DNA from: Chloroflexota bacterium | Lineage (GTDB): Bacteria > Chloroflexota > Anaerolineae > UBA4142 | NCBI GenBank assembly: GCA_016865935.1 | Contig: VGOB01000038.1 | Location: forward strand, 1-32,174 | Length of the DNA stretch: 32,174 nucleotides | Direction of reading: 5' to 3' | The notes under the pieces: generated by a model | Database searches by the model: none | The model's input: the letters and a program-made list of their open reading frames with translations, nothing else | Told to the model about the DNA's origin: nothing | Position numbers and translations under genes: made by a program | In this document: positions 1 through 9,554 of the stretch, piece by piece | How the letters are laid out: every line of letters starts with the position of its first letter | Position numbering within the stretch: the stretch's first letter is position 1

Positions 1-160
1 GCCGCGCGTGTGACATCCGAGTTCGAATCAGATATAATGGCCGTGCTCATCCGCAGCTCCTGTGAACCAAGGTTGGTTGTGCTTCCTTGATTTTACAAGA
101 GGCGGATGAGTCTGTCTAATCAGCCCCAGCGGCACGCCAAGCCGGAATTGCTTTTGGGAT

Positions 161-922
<762 letters not shown>

Positions 923-1009
923 ACTTACACTCAACCTCGTTTTTCTCGCATGAAAATGGTCACGCGAGCCACTTTCCCCTGAATTATTGAGAAGATACCT
1001 TGGCACAAT

Positions 1010-1270
1010 GTAGGACGAATTTCCAAACTGATGTTACGCATTGTCATTTCGAGACGCTTCGCGCATACCGCGCGGCGGTATGTTTGCAACCAGAAACTGT
1101 GCGCGCGTGTTCGTAGTGGGCGATTCATCGCCGCTCCGTGCGCTGAAGCGCATACTACGAACGCCAAGTTTCTGGGTAGCGAAGCGAGAAATCTTGGGTT
1201 GCGCAGAGATTTCTCCTCGCTCCGCTCGTCGAAATGACACGAGTGCGGGTCAGTTCCAAATTTGTCCTAC
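1010..1270. repeat. Nested inverted-repeat element
   Basis: Outer arms GTAGGACGAATTT (1010-1022) / AAATTTGTCCTAC (1258-1270); middle arms GTCATTTCGAG (1043) / CGAAATGAC (1230-1238); inner arms GTTCGTAGT (1109-1117) / ACTACGAAC (1154-1162); innermost hairpins 1119-1132 and 1139-1152. Confidence 0.75.
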
Positions 1271-1286
1271 AACGCGGGGGGACAAA

Positions 1287-2069
1287 ATGGACGAATCGAA
1301 TCGCGAACCAATGCGCGTTTTGATCGTGGACGACGACGCGGATTTGGCGCGCAGCACCGCGCTCATTCTCAAGTGCAAGGGCTTTACTACCAGCATCGCC
1401 ACCAGTGGCTTGGTAGCGCTCCACCAAGCCGAACAGCAATCGTTCGATGTGGTGTTGCTCGATATTCGAATGCCCGGAATGGACGGCGTCGAAACGTACC
1501 AGCGGCTCAAAACGATTCAACCCGATCTCATCGCGATTATGATGACTGGCTTTGCGTTGGAAGAGCGCGTGCAAGCATCACTGCGCGAAGGTGCGCTGAC
1601 TGTTTTCACCAAGCCCTTGGCTCTGGATCATTTGCTCCAGTTGCTGGAGGACGCCATCGCTCACCGGCGCGCGCTCGCGCTCGTCGTGGACGATTATCCG
1701 GATACGTGCGTGATGCTGGACGCGCTGCTCAAGCGAAAGGGTTATCGCGTCGCGCGCGCGGAAACCGGCGAACAGGCGATTGCGCGCATCAAGGAACGCC
1801 AGCCCGACATCGTTTTCCTCGACCTCAAATTGCCGACGATTGACGGCTTGCAAACGTTCCAGCACATTCGCCAAATCGCTCCTCTTGTGACAATCGTGAT
1901 GATGACCGGCTATCGCGACGAGATGAACGCGCTTGTCGAAACCGCGTTGCGCGCCAGCGCGTTCGCTTGCCTCTACAAACCATTCAGCGCAGACCAAGTG
2001 TTGACTGTGTTGGACGCGGTCAAGGCAAGGATGAAGGATGAAAGACGACTGCTGACTGCTGACCGCTGA
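1287..2069 (+). CDS. Response regulator with two tandem REC domains
   Basis: MRVLIVDDDADLARS...DVVLLDIRMPGMDGVE...TKPL, then a second REC (ALVVDDYPDTC...DIVFLDLKLPTIDG...YKPF). Start set at ATG 1287; the ORF-track extension to 1041 lies in the inverted-repeat element. Confidence 0.85.
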   Translation: MDESNREPMRVLIVDDDADLARSTALILKCKGFTTSIATSGLVALHQAEQQSFDVVLLDIRMPGMDGVETYQRLKTIQPDLIAIMMTGFALEERVQASLREGALTVFTKPLALDHLLQLLEDAIAHRRALALVVDDYPDTCVMLDALLKRKGYRVARAETGEQAIARIKERQPDIVFLDLKLPTIDGLQTFQHIRQIAPLVTIVMMTGYRDEMNALVETALRASAFACLYKPFSADQVLTVLDAVKARMKDERRLLTADR

Positions 2070-2081
2070 TTGCTGACCGCT
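2047..2081. repeat. Heptamer array GACTGCT/GACCGCT x5
   Basis: GACTGCT GACTGCT GACCGCT GATTGCT GACCGCT in perfect 7-nt register; the stop of the upstream CDS (2067-2069) lies inside it. Confidence 0.9.
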
Positions 2082-2095
2082 ATCCGAGGAAATAG

Positions 2096-5000
2096 ATGAA
2101 CTCTCACCCAACCGTTCTCATCGTAGACGACGACGAGGGAATTCGCCGCACGCTCGAAATGATTTTGGCGAAAAAGAATTATCGCGCGTTCACCGCGCCG
2201 GACGGCAAAACTGCGCTGACTTTGGCGCGCCAGCACGAATTCGATCTCGCGCTGTTGGATATTCGCCTGCCGGATGTTTCCGGCGCGGATTTGCTGGCGC
2301 AACTCAAAGCGCTCCAGCCGGATCTGGAAGCGTTGATCATCACCGGCAACGCGACGCTGGAGAGCGCGATCCAAGCACTGGCGAATGGCGCGTATCATTA
2401 TTTTATCAAACCGCTCAATCCCGACGAGTTACTCATCGCGTTGGAACACGCGCTGGACAAACGACGCCTCGTCATCGAGAATCGCGCGCTGCTCGCGTCA
2501 CTCCAAAGCATTTTTCGCGCCGCGCCGACCGGCATCGGCGTGGTTGCCAACCGCGTGCTGTTGCAAGTCAATGATCGGATTTGCGAGATGACCGGTTACG
2601 CGCGCGAAGAACTCGTCGGGCAAAGCGCGCGGATACTTTATCCCACTGCGGAGGATTTCGAGTACGTCGGAACGGAAAAATACCGGCAGATTCGCGAACA
2701 CGGCATCGGCACGGTCGAAACGCGCTGGCGGCGCAAAGACGGCGCAGTGTTGGACGTGTTGCTCAGTTCCGTCCCGCTCGATCCGGGCGATCTTGCCAAA
2801 GGCGTTACCTTCACCGCGCTCGACATCACCGAACGCAAGCGCGCGGCAGAAGCGTTGCGCGAATCGCACGATCGTTTGCTTGCCGTGCTGGATAGTATCG
2901 AAGGAGATATTTACGTTGCCGATCTGCAGACGTACGAAATCCTGTTTGTGAACCAACATATGCGCAGTAGTTTCGGCGGCGATCTCGTGGGGCAGGTCTG
3001 CTGGAAAGTGTTTCGCAATGAAACGCAACGTTGTCCGCATTGCACGAATGATCGCTTGGTGGACGCGGCGGGCAATCCGACCGGCGTTATTGTGTGGGAA
3101 GGACAAAACCCGCTCACGCAACGCTGGTACACTAACTATGATCGCGCGATTCGCTGGCTGGACGGGCGGCTGGTGCGCGTCCAGATTGCGACCGACATCA
3201 CCGACCGCAAGCGCGCGGAAGAAGAATTGCGCGAAAATGAAATCAAGTACCGCACCCAATTTGAAGCTTCTATGGATGCGATCTTCGTCGAGACGCTCGA
3301 AGGTAAAGTGCTCGATTGCAACGACGCGGCATGCAAGATGCTGGGCTATTCCAAAGCCGAATTGACCGCGCTCACCGTCGCCGATCTCGTTCCAGAGCAA
3401 GTGGCGCAGACCTTGCCCGCCGTGATCACGGAAGAACTGACCACGGGCGGTGTCTTGATTGAAGCATTCAACAAACGGAAAAACGGCAAAGTCTTTCCGT
3501 GTGAAGTCAGTACGCGCTTCGTCACGATCGGCGGCGAACCTCGCGTCATCGCCTATGTCCGTGACATCACCGACCGCAAGCGCGCGGAAGAAGAATTGCG
3601 CGAGAGCGAACGCCGTCTGGCGGTGCTGATGAGCCATTTGCCAGGAATGGCTTATCGTTGCGCAAATGATCCGGACTGGACGATGGAATTCGTCAGCGAA
3701 GGTTGCCTTACTCTAACCGGTTACTCCGCTGTTGATCTGACCCGCAATGCCAAAATTTCGTACGCTCAAGTGATCCACCCGGAAGATCGCGCGGCGGTGT
3801 GGCGTGGCGTACAAACCGCACTGGAAGAAAAACGCGCGTATCAGCTGACGTACCGCATCGTCGCCGCCGATGGCAAAACAAAATGGGTGTGGGAGCAAGG
3901 AAGCGGCGTCTTTACGGAAGACGGAACACTCGTTGCGTTAGAAGGTTTTATCGCTGACATTACCGAACGCAAGCGCGCGGAAGAAGAATTGCGCGCCGCC
4001 GAAGCTAGCTACCGCACGCTCTTTGAAAACGTACCGGACGGCGTCTACCGCAGTACGCTCGACGGAAAATTTCTCGCCGTCAATCCCGCGCTCGTCCAAA
4101 TTTTCGGTTACGCGTCCACCGAAGAATTGCTGATGGCAGACATTCCGCGCGATTTGTTCTTCCAACCCGAAACGCGTCAAGCGTGGATCGAAGAAATTTT
4201 GCAAAAAGGCGAACTGCGTAACGTCGAGATGACGATCAAGCGCAAAGATGGTCAGCCCATCGTCGTGCTGGACAATTGCCGCGTGATCCGTGACGCGCAA
4301 GGCAACGCGCTGTTTCTGGAGGGAACGCTCACGGACATTACGGGATACAGACAACGCGAACGCGAGATCCAAGCCGTCGCCGCCGTCAGCGCGGCGTTGC
4401 GCGCTGCCACGACGCGCGCTGAGATGTTGCCGATCATCCTGGACCAAGTCCAGTCCTTTTTGAACTCGGACGCGCTATCGCTCAACACGCGCGATCCGTT
4501 GACCGGCGAGACCGTGATCGAACTGGCGCGCGGCGCGTGGGCAAGCGCGACCGGCACGCGGATCCCCGCGCATCAAGGCATCGCCGCGCGCGTAATGGAC
4601 TCGCGGCAACCTTACCTCACAAACGATCTGCAGAACGATCCCTTGTTCTACTGGAAAAACCTGATCGGCGATTTGCGCGGCTATGTCGGGATGCCGTTGA
4701 TCGTCCAAGATCGCGCCGTCGGAATACTTTCGATTGGATGTCATTATGCCATCGCGCCGGAACAAGTGAACGTGCTGAAAGCGATTGCCGATATTGTCGC
4801 GAGCGCGTTGCATCGCGCTGCCTTGCACGAGAAAACGGAACAACGCTTGCAACATCTCGTCGCGCTTCGCACGGTTGATCAAACGATCAACGCTAGTCTC
4901 GATCTGCGCTTTACGCTCACCGTTCTGCTCGAACAAGTGATCGCGCAATTGCATGTGGATGCCGCCGACGTATTGTTGTACGATTCCGCGCTCCGCACGC

Positions 5001-5914
5001 TCGGCTACGCCGCCGGACGCGGTTTTCGCACCCAGGAGATCGAGCGGCTCACGCTCCGGCTGGGCGAAGGGTACGCGGGCAAGGTCGCGCTGGAACACCG
5101 CACGCTGACGATTCGCAACCTGGCGGCGCGCGAACCTGGACGCGCATCAATCCTGGCAGGCGAAGGATTTGTGGCGTACTGCGGTGTGCCGCTGATCGCC
5201 AAAGGACAACTCACCGGCGTCTTGGAAGTGTTTCATCGCGCGCCCTTCATCGCCGATCCCGAGTGGCTGGACTTGCTGGAGATGCTGGCGGGGCAAGCCG
5301 CCATCGCGATTGATAACGCGCGCCTGTTCGAAGAACTCGAGCGGTCGAGCGCGCGCCTGGTTCAATCGTACGATGCGACGATTGAGGGCTGGTCGCGCGC
5401 GCTCGAACTGCGCGATCGGGAGACGGAAGGTCACACGCAGCGCGTCGCGCAGTTGACCGAACAGTTGGCGCGCGCAGTCGGCATCGGCGAAGCCGAACTG
5501 ATTCATCTGCGACGCGGCGCGCTCTTGCACGACATCGGCAAGATCGCGGTGCCGGATCACATTTTGCTCAAACCGGCTGAATTGACGGATGACGAGTGGG
5601 TGATTATGCGGCGGCATCCGGAATTTGCGTTCAATCTGCTCAAGCCGATTCCGTACCTCCAACCCGCGCTGGACATTCCGCACTATCATCACGAAAAATG
5701 GGACGGCACCGGTTATCCGCGCGGCTTGCAAGGTGAGGCGATTCCGCTTCCCGCGCGCGTCTTTGCCTTGGTGGACGTGTGGGACGCGCTGCGCTCGGAT
5801 CGCCCGTACCGTCCGGCGTGGAACGACGCGCGCGCGCGCGAACATTTGCGCCAGCAAGCCGGCAAGCATTTCGATCCGAACCTGGTGGAACGCTTTCTGA
5901 AATTGGTGGGGTGA
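2096..5914 (+). CDS. REC - multi-PAS - 2x GAF - HD-GYP response regulator, putative c-di-GMP phosphodiesterase
   Basis: N-terminal REC; repeated PAS/PAC ends DITDRKRAEEELRE; GAF segments; C-terminal HDIGK ... HHEKWDGTGYP HD-GYP signature. Confidence 0.9.
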   Translation: MNSHPTVLIVDDDEGIRRTLEMILAKKNYRAFTAPDGKTALTLARQHEFDLALLDIRLPDVSGADLLAQLKALQPDLEALIITGNATLESAIQALANGAYHYFIKPLNPDELLIALEHALDKRRLVIENRALLASLQSIFRAAPTGIGVVANRVLLQVNDRICEMTGYAREELVGQSARILYPTAEDFEYVGTEKYRQIREHGIGTVETRWRRKDGAVLDVLLSSVPLDPGDLAKGVTFTALDITERKRAAEALRESHDRLLAVLDSIEGDIYVADLQTYEILFVNQHMRSSFGGDLVGQVCWKVFRNETQRCPHCTNDRLVDAAGNPTGVIVWEGQNPLTQRWYTNYDRAIRWLDGRLVRVQIATDITDRKRAEEELRENEIKYRTQFEASMDAIFVETLEGKVLDCNDAACKMLGYSKAELTALTVADLVPEQVAQTLPAVITEELTTGGVLIEAFNKRKNGKVFPCEVSTRFVTIGGEPRVIAYVRDITDRKRAEEELRESERRLAVLMSHLPGMAYRCANDPDWTMEFVSEGCLTLTGYSAVDLTRNAKISYAQVIHPEDRAAVWRGVQTALEEKRAYQLTYRIVAADGKTKWVWEQGSGVFTEDGTLVALEGFIADITERKRAEEELRAAEASYRTLFENVPDGVYRSTLDGKFLAVNPALVQIFGYASTEELLMADIPRDLFFQPETRQAWIEEILQKGELRNVEMTIKRKDGQPIVVLDNCRVIRDAQGNALFLEGTLTDITGYRQREREIQAVAAVSAALRAATTRAEMLPIILDQVQSFLNSDALSLNTRDPLTGETVIELARGAWASATGTRIPAHQGIAARVMDSRQPYLTNDLQNDPLFYWKNLIGDLRGYVGMPLIVQDRAVGILSIGCHYAIAPEQVNVLKAIADIVASALHRAALHEKTEQRLQHLVALRTVDQTINASLDLRFTLTVLLEQVIAQLHVDAADVLLYDSALRTLGYAAGRGFRTQEIERLTLRLGEGYAGKVALEHRTLTIRNLAAREPGRASILAGEGFVAYCGVPLIAKGQLTGVLEVFHRAPFIADPEWLDLLEMLAGQAAIAIDNARLFEELERSSARLVQSYDATIEGWSRALELRDRETEGHTQRVAQLTEQLARAVGIGEAELIHLRRGALLHDIGKIAVPDHILLKPAELTDDEWVIMRRHPEFAFNLLKPIPYLQPALDIPHYHHEKWDGTGYPRGLQGEAIPLPARVFALVDVWDALRSDRPYRPAWNDARAREHLRQQAGKHFDPNLVERFLKLVG

Positions 5915-5930
5915 GCAGGGCTGGCGCCAA

Positions 5931-5986
5931 CCGACCTAACCCCCAGCCCCTTTCCTCGGAGGAAAGGGGGCGGGGGGATAGGTCGG
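5931..5986. repeat. Palindromic GC-rich hairpin after the HD-GYP gene
   Basis: CCGACCTAACCCCCAGCCCCTTTCCTC / GAGGAAAGGGGGCGGGGGGATAGGTCGG. Confidence 0.7.
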
Positions 5987-6010
5987 ACGCGACTTGGTGA
6001 GCGGAGCCGA

Positions 6011-6039
6011 TTGACAAATTCCCTCTAGTTCGCTATATT
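6011..6039 (+). promoter_or_regulatory. Sigma70-like promoter of the Fur-family gene
   Basis: TTGACA (6011-6016), 17-nt spacer, TATATT (6034-6039). Confidence 0.7.
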
Positions 6040-6044
6040 TCCAT

Positions 6045-6060
6045 TTGCAACTAGTTGCAA
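6045..6060. promoter_or_regulatory. 16-bp perfect palindrome TTGCAACTAGTTGCAA, candidate Fur-family operator
   Basis: Perfect dyad spanning the predicted +1, immediately upstream of the Fur-family CDS. Confidence 0.65.
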
Positions 6061-6072
6061 ACAGGAGTATCT

Positions 6073-6564
6073 GTGCATCACACTGAATTTCTCGACGATT
6101 TGCGGCAAGCCGGGCATCGTCTTACGCCGCAGCGCGAAATGATCTTGCAAGTCATTTGCGAAAGCGACGGGCATCTGACGGCTGACGAAATCAGCGCGCG
6201 CGTTCGCAAACGCTATTCGTACCTCAACAAGTCGGCGGTTTATCGCGCGCTGGAATTGTTCGTGCGGCTCGGCTTGGTCAACCCCACCGATTTTGGGCAA
6301 GGGCGCGTGACGTATGAAATGCATCGCGATCCGCATCATCATCACCTGGTTTGTCGTCGCTGCGGCAAGATGACGCAGGCGGATGCCGACCTGTTTGCGC
6401 CGGTCGAAAAAAAGTTGCGCGACGAGTACGCGTTTTTGCCCGCGCTCGATCATTTTGCGATTTTTGGTTTGTGCCAGAAATGCCAGAGGTCAGGGGCAGA
6501 GCGCAAAGGTCGGAGATCAGGGGTCAGAGGGTCAGGGGCAGAAGTCAAAAAGGTCTATCGCTGA
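6073..6564 (+). CDS. Fur-family transcriptional regulator
   Basis: RQAGHRLTPQREMILQVI, DEISARVRK, HHHHLVCRRCGK and CQKC metal-site motifs; GTG start at 6073 preceded by AGGAG. Confidence 0.85.
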   Translation: MHHTEFLDDLRQAGHRLTPQREMILQVICESDGHLTADEISARVRKRYSYLNKSAVYRALELFVRLGLVNPTDFGQGRVTYEMHRDPHHHHLVCRRCGKMTQADADLFAPVEKKLRDEYAFLPALDHFAIFGLCQKCQRSGAERKGRRSGVRGSGAEVKKVYR

Positions 6565-6587
6565 TTGCTGAATGCTGACCGCTAATC
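6487..6587. repeat. Heptamer-type array covering the Fur CDS 3' end
   Basis: AGGTCAG/GGGCAGA/GATCAGG/GGTCAGA-type units, then CGCTGAT TGCTGAA TGCTGAC CGCTAAT (6560-6587). Confidence 0.75.
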
Positions 6588-6603
6588 TTCACAAGGAGAA
6601 GGA

Positions 6604-7350
6604 ATGACCACCACCATTGCGGTTGCCGGCAAGGGCGGCACCGGCAAAACGACCCTATCGGGTTTGCTCACGCGATACTTGATCGAACGTCAGCGCGGCA
6701 AGGTTCTGGCGATTGACGCCGACCCGAGCAGCAATTTGCATCTTGTCTTAGGATTGGCGCTGACGAAAACCGTCGGCGATATTCGCGAAGACGCGCGCGA
6801 TAAAGTTCCGGCAGGAATGGCGCGCCAGGACTGGCTCGATTACGCGATTCGCACCTCCATCGAAGAAGGCGACGCGTTCGATCTGCTGGCGATGGGACGC
6901 CCGGAAGGACAGGGTTGCTATTGCGCGGCGAATCACTTGCTCCGCAACATCGTAGACGGAATTTGCAAGGCGTACGATTTCGTCGTGATGGACAACGAAG
7001 CCGGGATGGAACATCTCAGCCGCCGCACGACGCGCGACGTGGATCACTTGTTGCTCGTCAGCGATGCGAGTATGCGCGGACTGGCGGCGGCGGAAGCGAT
7101 GCTGGCGTTGAGCAAAGAGCTGGAAATCAACGTTCGCCAAACGCACCTCATCGTCAATCGCGTCGTCGGCGATTTGCCGCCCGCGTGGAACGACAAGATC
7201 GCGCGGATGAACGTTCCGTTGCTCGCGCAAATTCCGTACGATCCGCAGCTCGTCGAATTCGATAGCGGCGGACGGCCCCTGGTCGAATTACCCGGCGACG
7301 CGTTGATCAGTCGCGCGGTCAATCAGATCGCGCACAAGTTGTTGGCTTAA
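6604..7350 (+). CDS. cooC: CooC-like CO dehydrogenase nickel-insertion ATPase (MinD/SIMIBI family)
   Basis: Deviant Walker A AGKGGTGKTT; CxC in GQGCYCAANHLL; MDNEAGMEHLSRRT. Confidence 0.8.
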   Translation: MTTTIAVAGKGGTGKTTLSGLLTRYLIERQRGKVLAIDADPSSNLHLVLGLALTKTVGDIREDARDKVPAGMARQDWLDYAIRTSIEEGDAFDLLAMGRPEGQGCYCAANHLLRNIVDGICKAYDFVVMDNEAGMEHLSRRTTRDVDHLLLVSDASMRGLAAAEAMLALSKELEINVRQTHLIVNRVVGDLPPAWNDKIARMNVPLLAQIPYDPQLVEFDSGGRPLVELPGDALISRAVNQIAHKLLA

Positions 7351-7353
7351 CTT

Positions 7354-7443
7354 TGTCATTGCGAGGAGCGTTTTTCGCGACGAAGCAATCTCTAAATCGC
7401 GCACGTCGGGGATTGCTTCGCCGCTACGCGGCTCGCAATGACA
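7354..7443. repeat. Interspersed inverted repeat TGTCATTGCGAGGAGCG...CGAAGCAATC // GATTGCTTCG...CGCAATGACA, copy 1
   Basis: Complementary arms; second copy at 24811-24896. Confidence 0.8.
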
Positions 7444-7458
7444 GATCGAGGAGATACA

Positions 7459-8235
7459 ATGAAACTTGCGATTTCCGGCAAGGGGGGCGTCGGCAAAACG
7501 ACGCTCACCAGTTTGCTGGCATATACGTTCGTCAACCAAAATTTCAACGTGCTGGCGATTGACGCCGATCCGTCGCCCTGTCTGGGTGACGCGCTCGGTT
7601 TTCCGCGCGAGTTGATCCAGGGTCTCACGCCGATTGCAGAGATGGGCGATCTGATCGCCGAACGCACGGGCGCAAAACCAGGAACGTTCGGCGGCATTTT
7701 CAAAATGAATCCGCGCGTGGACGACATCCCGGATCGGTTTTCGGCGACGCATCGCGGCATCAGACTGCTCGAACTGGGCGCGGTGAAAATGGGCGGCGCG
7801 GGTTGCATTTGCGCGGAGAGCGTCTTGCTCAAGCAACTCGTCACGATCATTTTGTTGCAACGCAACGAAGTCGTGCTGATGGATCTGTACGCCGGAGTGG
7901 AACACCTGGGACGCGCGACCTCGGATATGGTGGACGCGTTGCTCATCGTCGCGGAGCCGACCGCGCGCTCGCTGGGCACCGCCGCGCAGATCAAGCAACT
8001 CGCGACCGACATCAAGATTCCACAATTGTATCTCGTCGGCAGTAAAATCGCCAGTCCAGCCGATCGCGATTTCATCGCGGAGAATTCGCCGGGCTTGCCG
8101 GTGATCGGATTCCTCTCCGCCGATCCGGCGGTGTTGCGCGCGGATCGCGAACGCGCGCCGGTGTACGATCTCTCGCCGACCTTGGTGACTGAGACGAAAG
8201 CGATTGTGGACGCGCTGCAATCAGACGCGCGCTAG
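7459..8235 (+). CDS. Second CooC-like MinD-family ATPase
   Basis: SGKGGVGKTTLTSLL; DADPSPCLGDALGF; CxC in GGAGCICAE; DLYAGVEHLGRAT. Confidence 0.75.
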   Translation: MKLAISGKGGVGKTTLTSLLAYTFVNQNFNVLAIDADPSPCLGDALGFPRELIQGLTPIAEMGDLIAERTGAKPGTFGGIFKMNPRVDDIPDRFSATHRGIRLLELGAVKMGGAGCICAESVLLKQLVTIILLQRNEVVLMDLYAGVEHLGRATSDMVDALLIVAEPTARSLGTAAQIKQLATDIKIPQLYLVGSKIASPADRDFIAENSPGLPVIGFLSADPAVLRADRERAPVYDLSPTLVTETKAIVDALQSDAR

Positions 8236-8268
8236 GCGAAGCGCAAAGTTTGCCGCTCAGGAGTCCCG

Positions 8269-9552
8269 ATGTCAGAACGCACGCGCGATTTATTGGTGCG
8301 CGGCATTGCCGCCGCCAAAGCCAATTCTAAAGACGAGGCGCGTTTTTATTTGCGCTGGGTCTTGGACGCGCCGGACGCCGAAACGGATCACATCATCGAA
8401 GCGTGGCGCGCGCTGGCGCAAGTCAGCGATGATCCGAAAGAAAAACGCGAATGTCTGGAGCACGTTCTCGCGCGCACGCCCGCCGATCCGGAAGCGCGGC
8501 GCGAACTGGCGGTGCTCGATGGACATTTGCAATCCGCCGACATCGTCAATCCCGCGCGCTTGCCGGTTGCGGGGGCGCAACCCGTCGCGCCGACGCGGCG
8601 TTACGTCTGTACGCAATGCGGCGGCGCGATGGCATTCACGCCGGAGGGCAACGCGCTGACGTGCGAGTACTGCGGACAGCATCAGTGGCTGGGTGATCTG
8701 AACGGCGACGACGCGATCCTGGTGGAACAAAATCTGATCGCCGCGCTGGCAACAGCCAAGGGGCATAGCAAGCCCACTGCGACGCGCGCGATCCAATGTC
8801 AAGGGTGCGGCGCGTCGTTCGTTCTGGCGCCGCACACGCTCGCGGCGAATTGCGCGTACTGCGGCGCGGCGTACGTCGTCGAGCGGATCGAAACGCGCGA
8901 ACTGATCGAACCGGACGGCGTCGTGCCGTTCGCGCTCAATCGCGATCAGGCGCTCCGCGCGTTGCTCGGTTGGTTTCGCGCGGAAAAACTGAGTTTGCGC
9001 GGCAATCCGGTCCCGCCGCGCGGCGTGTATCTGCCGGTCTGGACGTTCGATCTGGCGGGCGAAATCGGGTGGACGTGTCTGCAAGAGGAAAACGAGGTGT
9101 GGCGTGCGGCGTCCGGCAGTCGCGTCGTCTACGAAAACGATCTGTGCGTCGCGGCGAGTCACTCGCTGAGCGCGCCGCTGCTCGCGGCGATCAACACCTT
9201 CCCGCTCGATGCGCTCGCGCCGTACGACGCGCGCTATTTGGTGGACTGGGCGGCGGAAACGTACACGATCGCGGTCAGCGACGCGTCGCTGGTGGCGCGC
9301 TGGCGCGTGTTCGAGCGCGAGAAAAAAGCGATTCGGAATACGATGCTGAGACGCTACAAAGATTTGCAAGTGAGCAGCGCGCGCTTGACGGTCGAATCGT
9401 ACAAATTGATCTTGGCGCCGGTCTGGATCGCGCATTATCGGATGCAGGGCAAGCAGTACGCGATCGTCATCAACGGGCGCACGGGGGAGGTGCGCGCGGA
9501 AAAGCGCGCGCGCGGCGTTCGGAAATTCCTGGGTTGGCTGGGCAACGCGTAA
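8269..9552 (+). CDS. Zinc-ribbon protein of unknown function
   Basis: Two CxxC...CxxC ribbons: CTQCGG-CEYCGQ and CQGCGA-CAYCGA. Confidence 0.6.
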   Translation: MSERTRDLLVRGIAAAKANSKDEARFYLRWVLDAPDAETDHIIEAWRALAQVSDDPKEKRECLEHVLARTPADPEARRELAVLDGHLQSADIVNPARLPVAGAQPVAPTRRYVCTQCGGAMAFTPEGNALTCEYCGQHQWLGDLNGDDAILVEQNLIAALATAKGHSKPTATRAIQCQGCGASFVLAPHTLAANCAYCGAAYVVERIETRELIEPDGVVPFALNRDQALRALLGWFRAEKLSLRGNPVPPRGVYLPVWTFDLAGEIGWTCLQEENEVWRAASGSRVVYENDLCVAASHSLSAPLLAAINTFPLDALAPYDARYLVDWAAETYTIAVSDASLVARWRVFEREKKAIRNTMLRRYKDLQVSSARLTVESYKLILAPVWIAHYRMQGKQYAIVINGRTGEVRAEKRARGVRKFLGWLGNA

Positions 9553-9554
9553 CG

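Noticed and set aside
1041-1286. N-terminal extension of the double-REC regulator
   Set aside because: Encoded by the nested inverted-repeat element; the conserved REC begins just after ATG 1287.
5931-5986. Calling the HD-GYP downstream hairpin a rho-independent terminator
   Set aside because: The stem is strong but no T-run follows; it fits a dispersed GC-rich palindromic repeat better.
2498-9435. Long antisense ORFs (e.g. 2498-3637 minus, 8290-9435 minus)
   Set aside because: They lie opposite well-supported genes, have R/H/Q-rich low-information translations and no motifs; typical GC-rich shadow ORFs.
8796-9554. Upstream extension of the HemW ORF to 8796
   Set aside because: The extension is an arginine-rich out-of-frame reading of the zinc-ribbon gene; the true start is ATG 9555.
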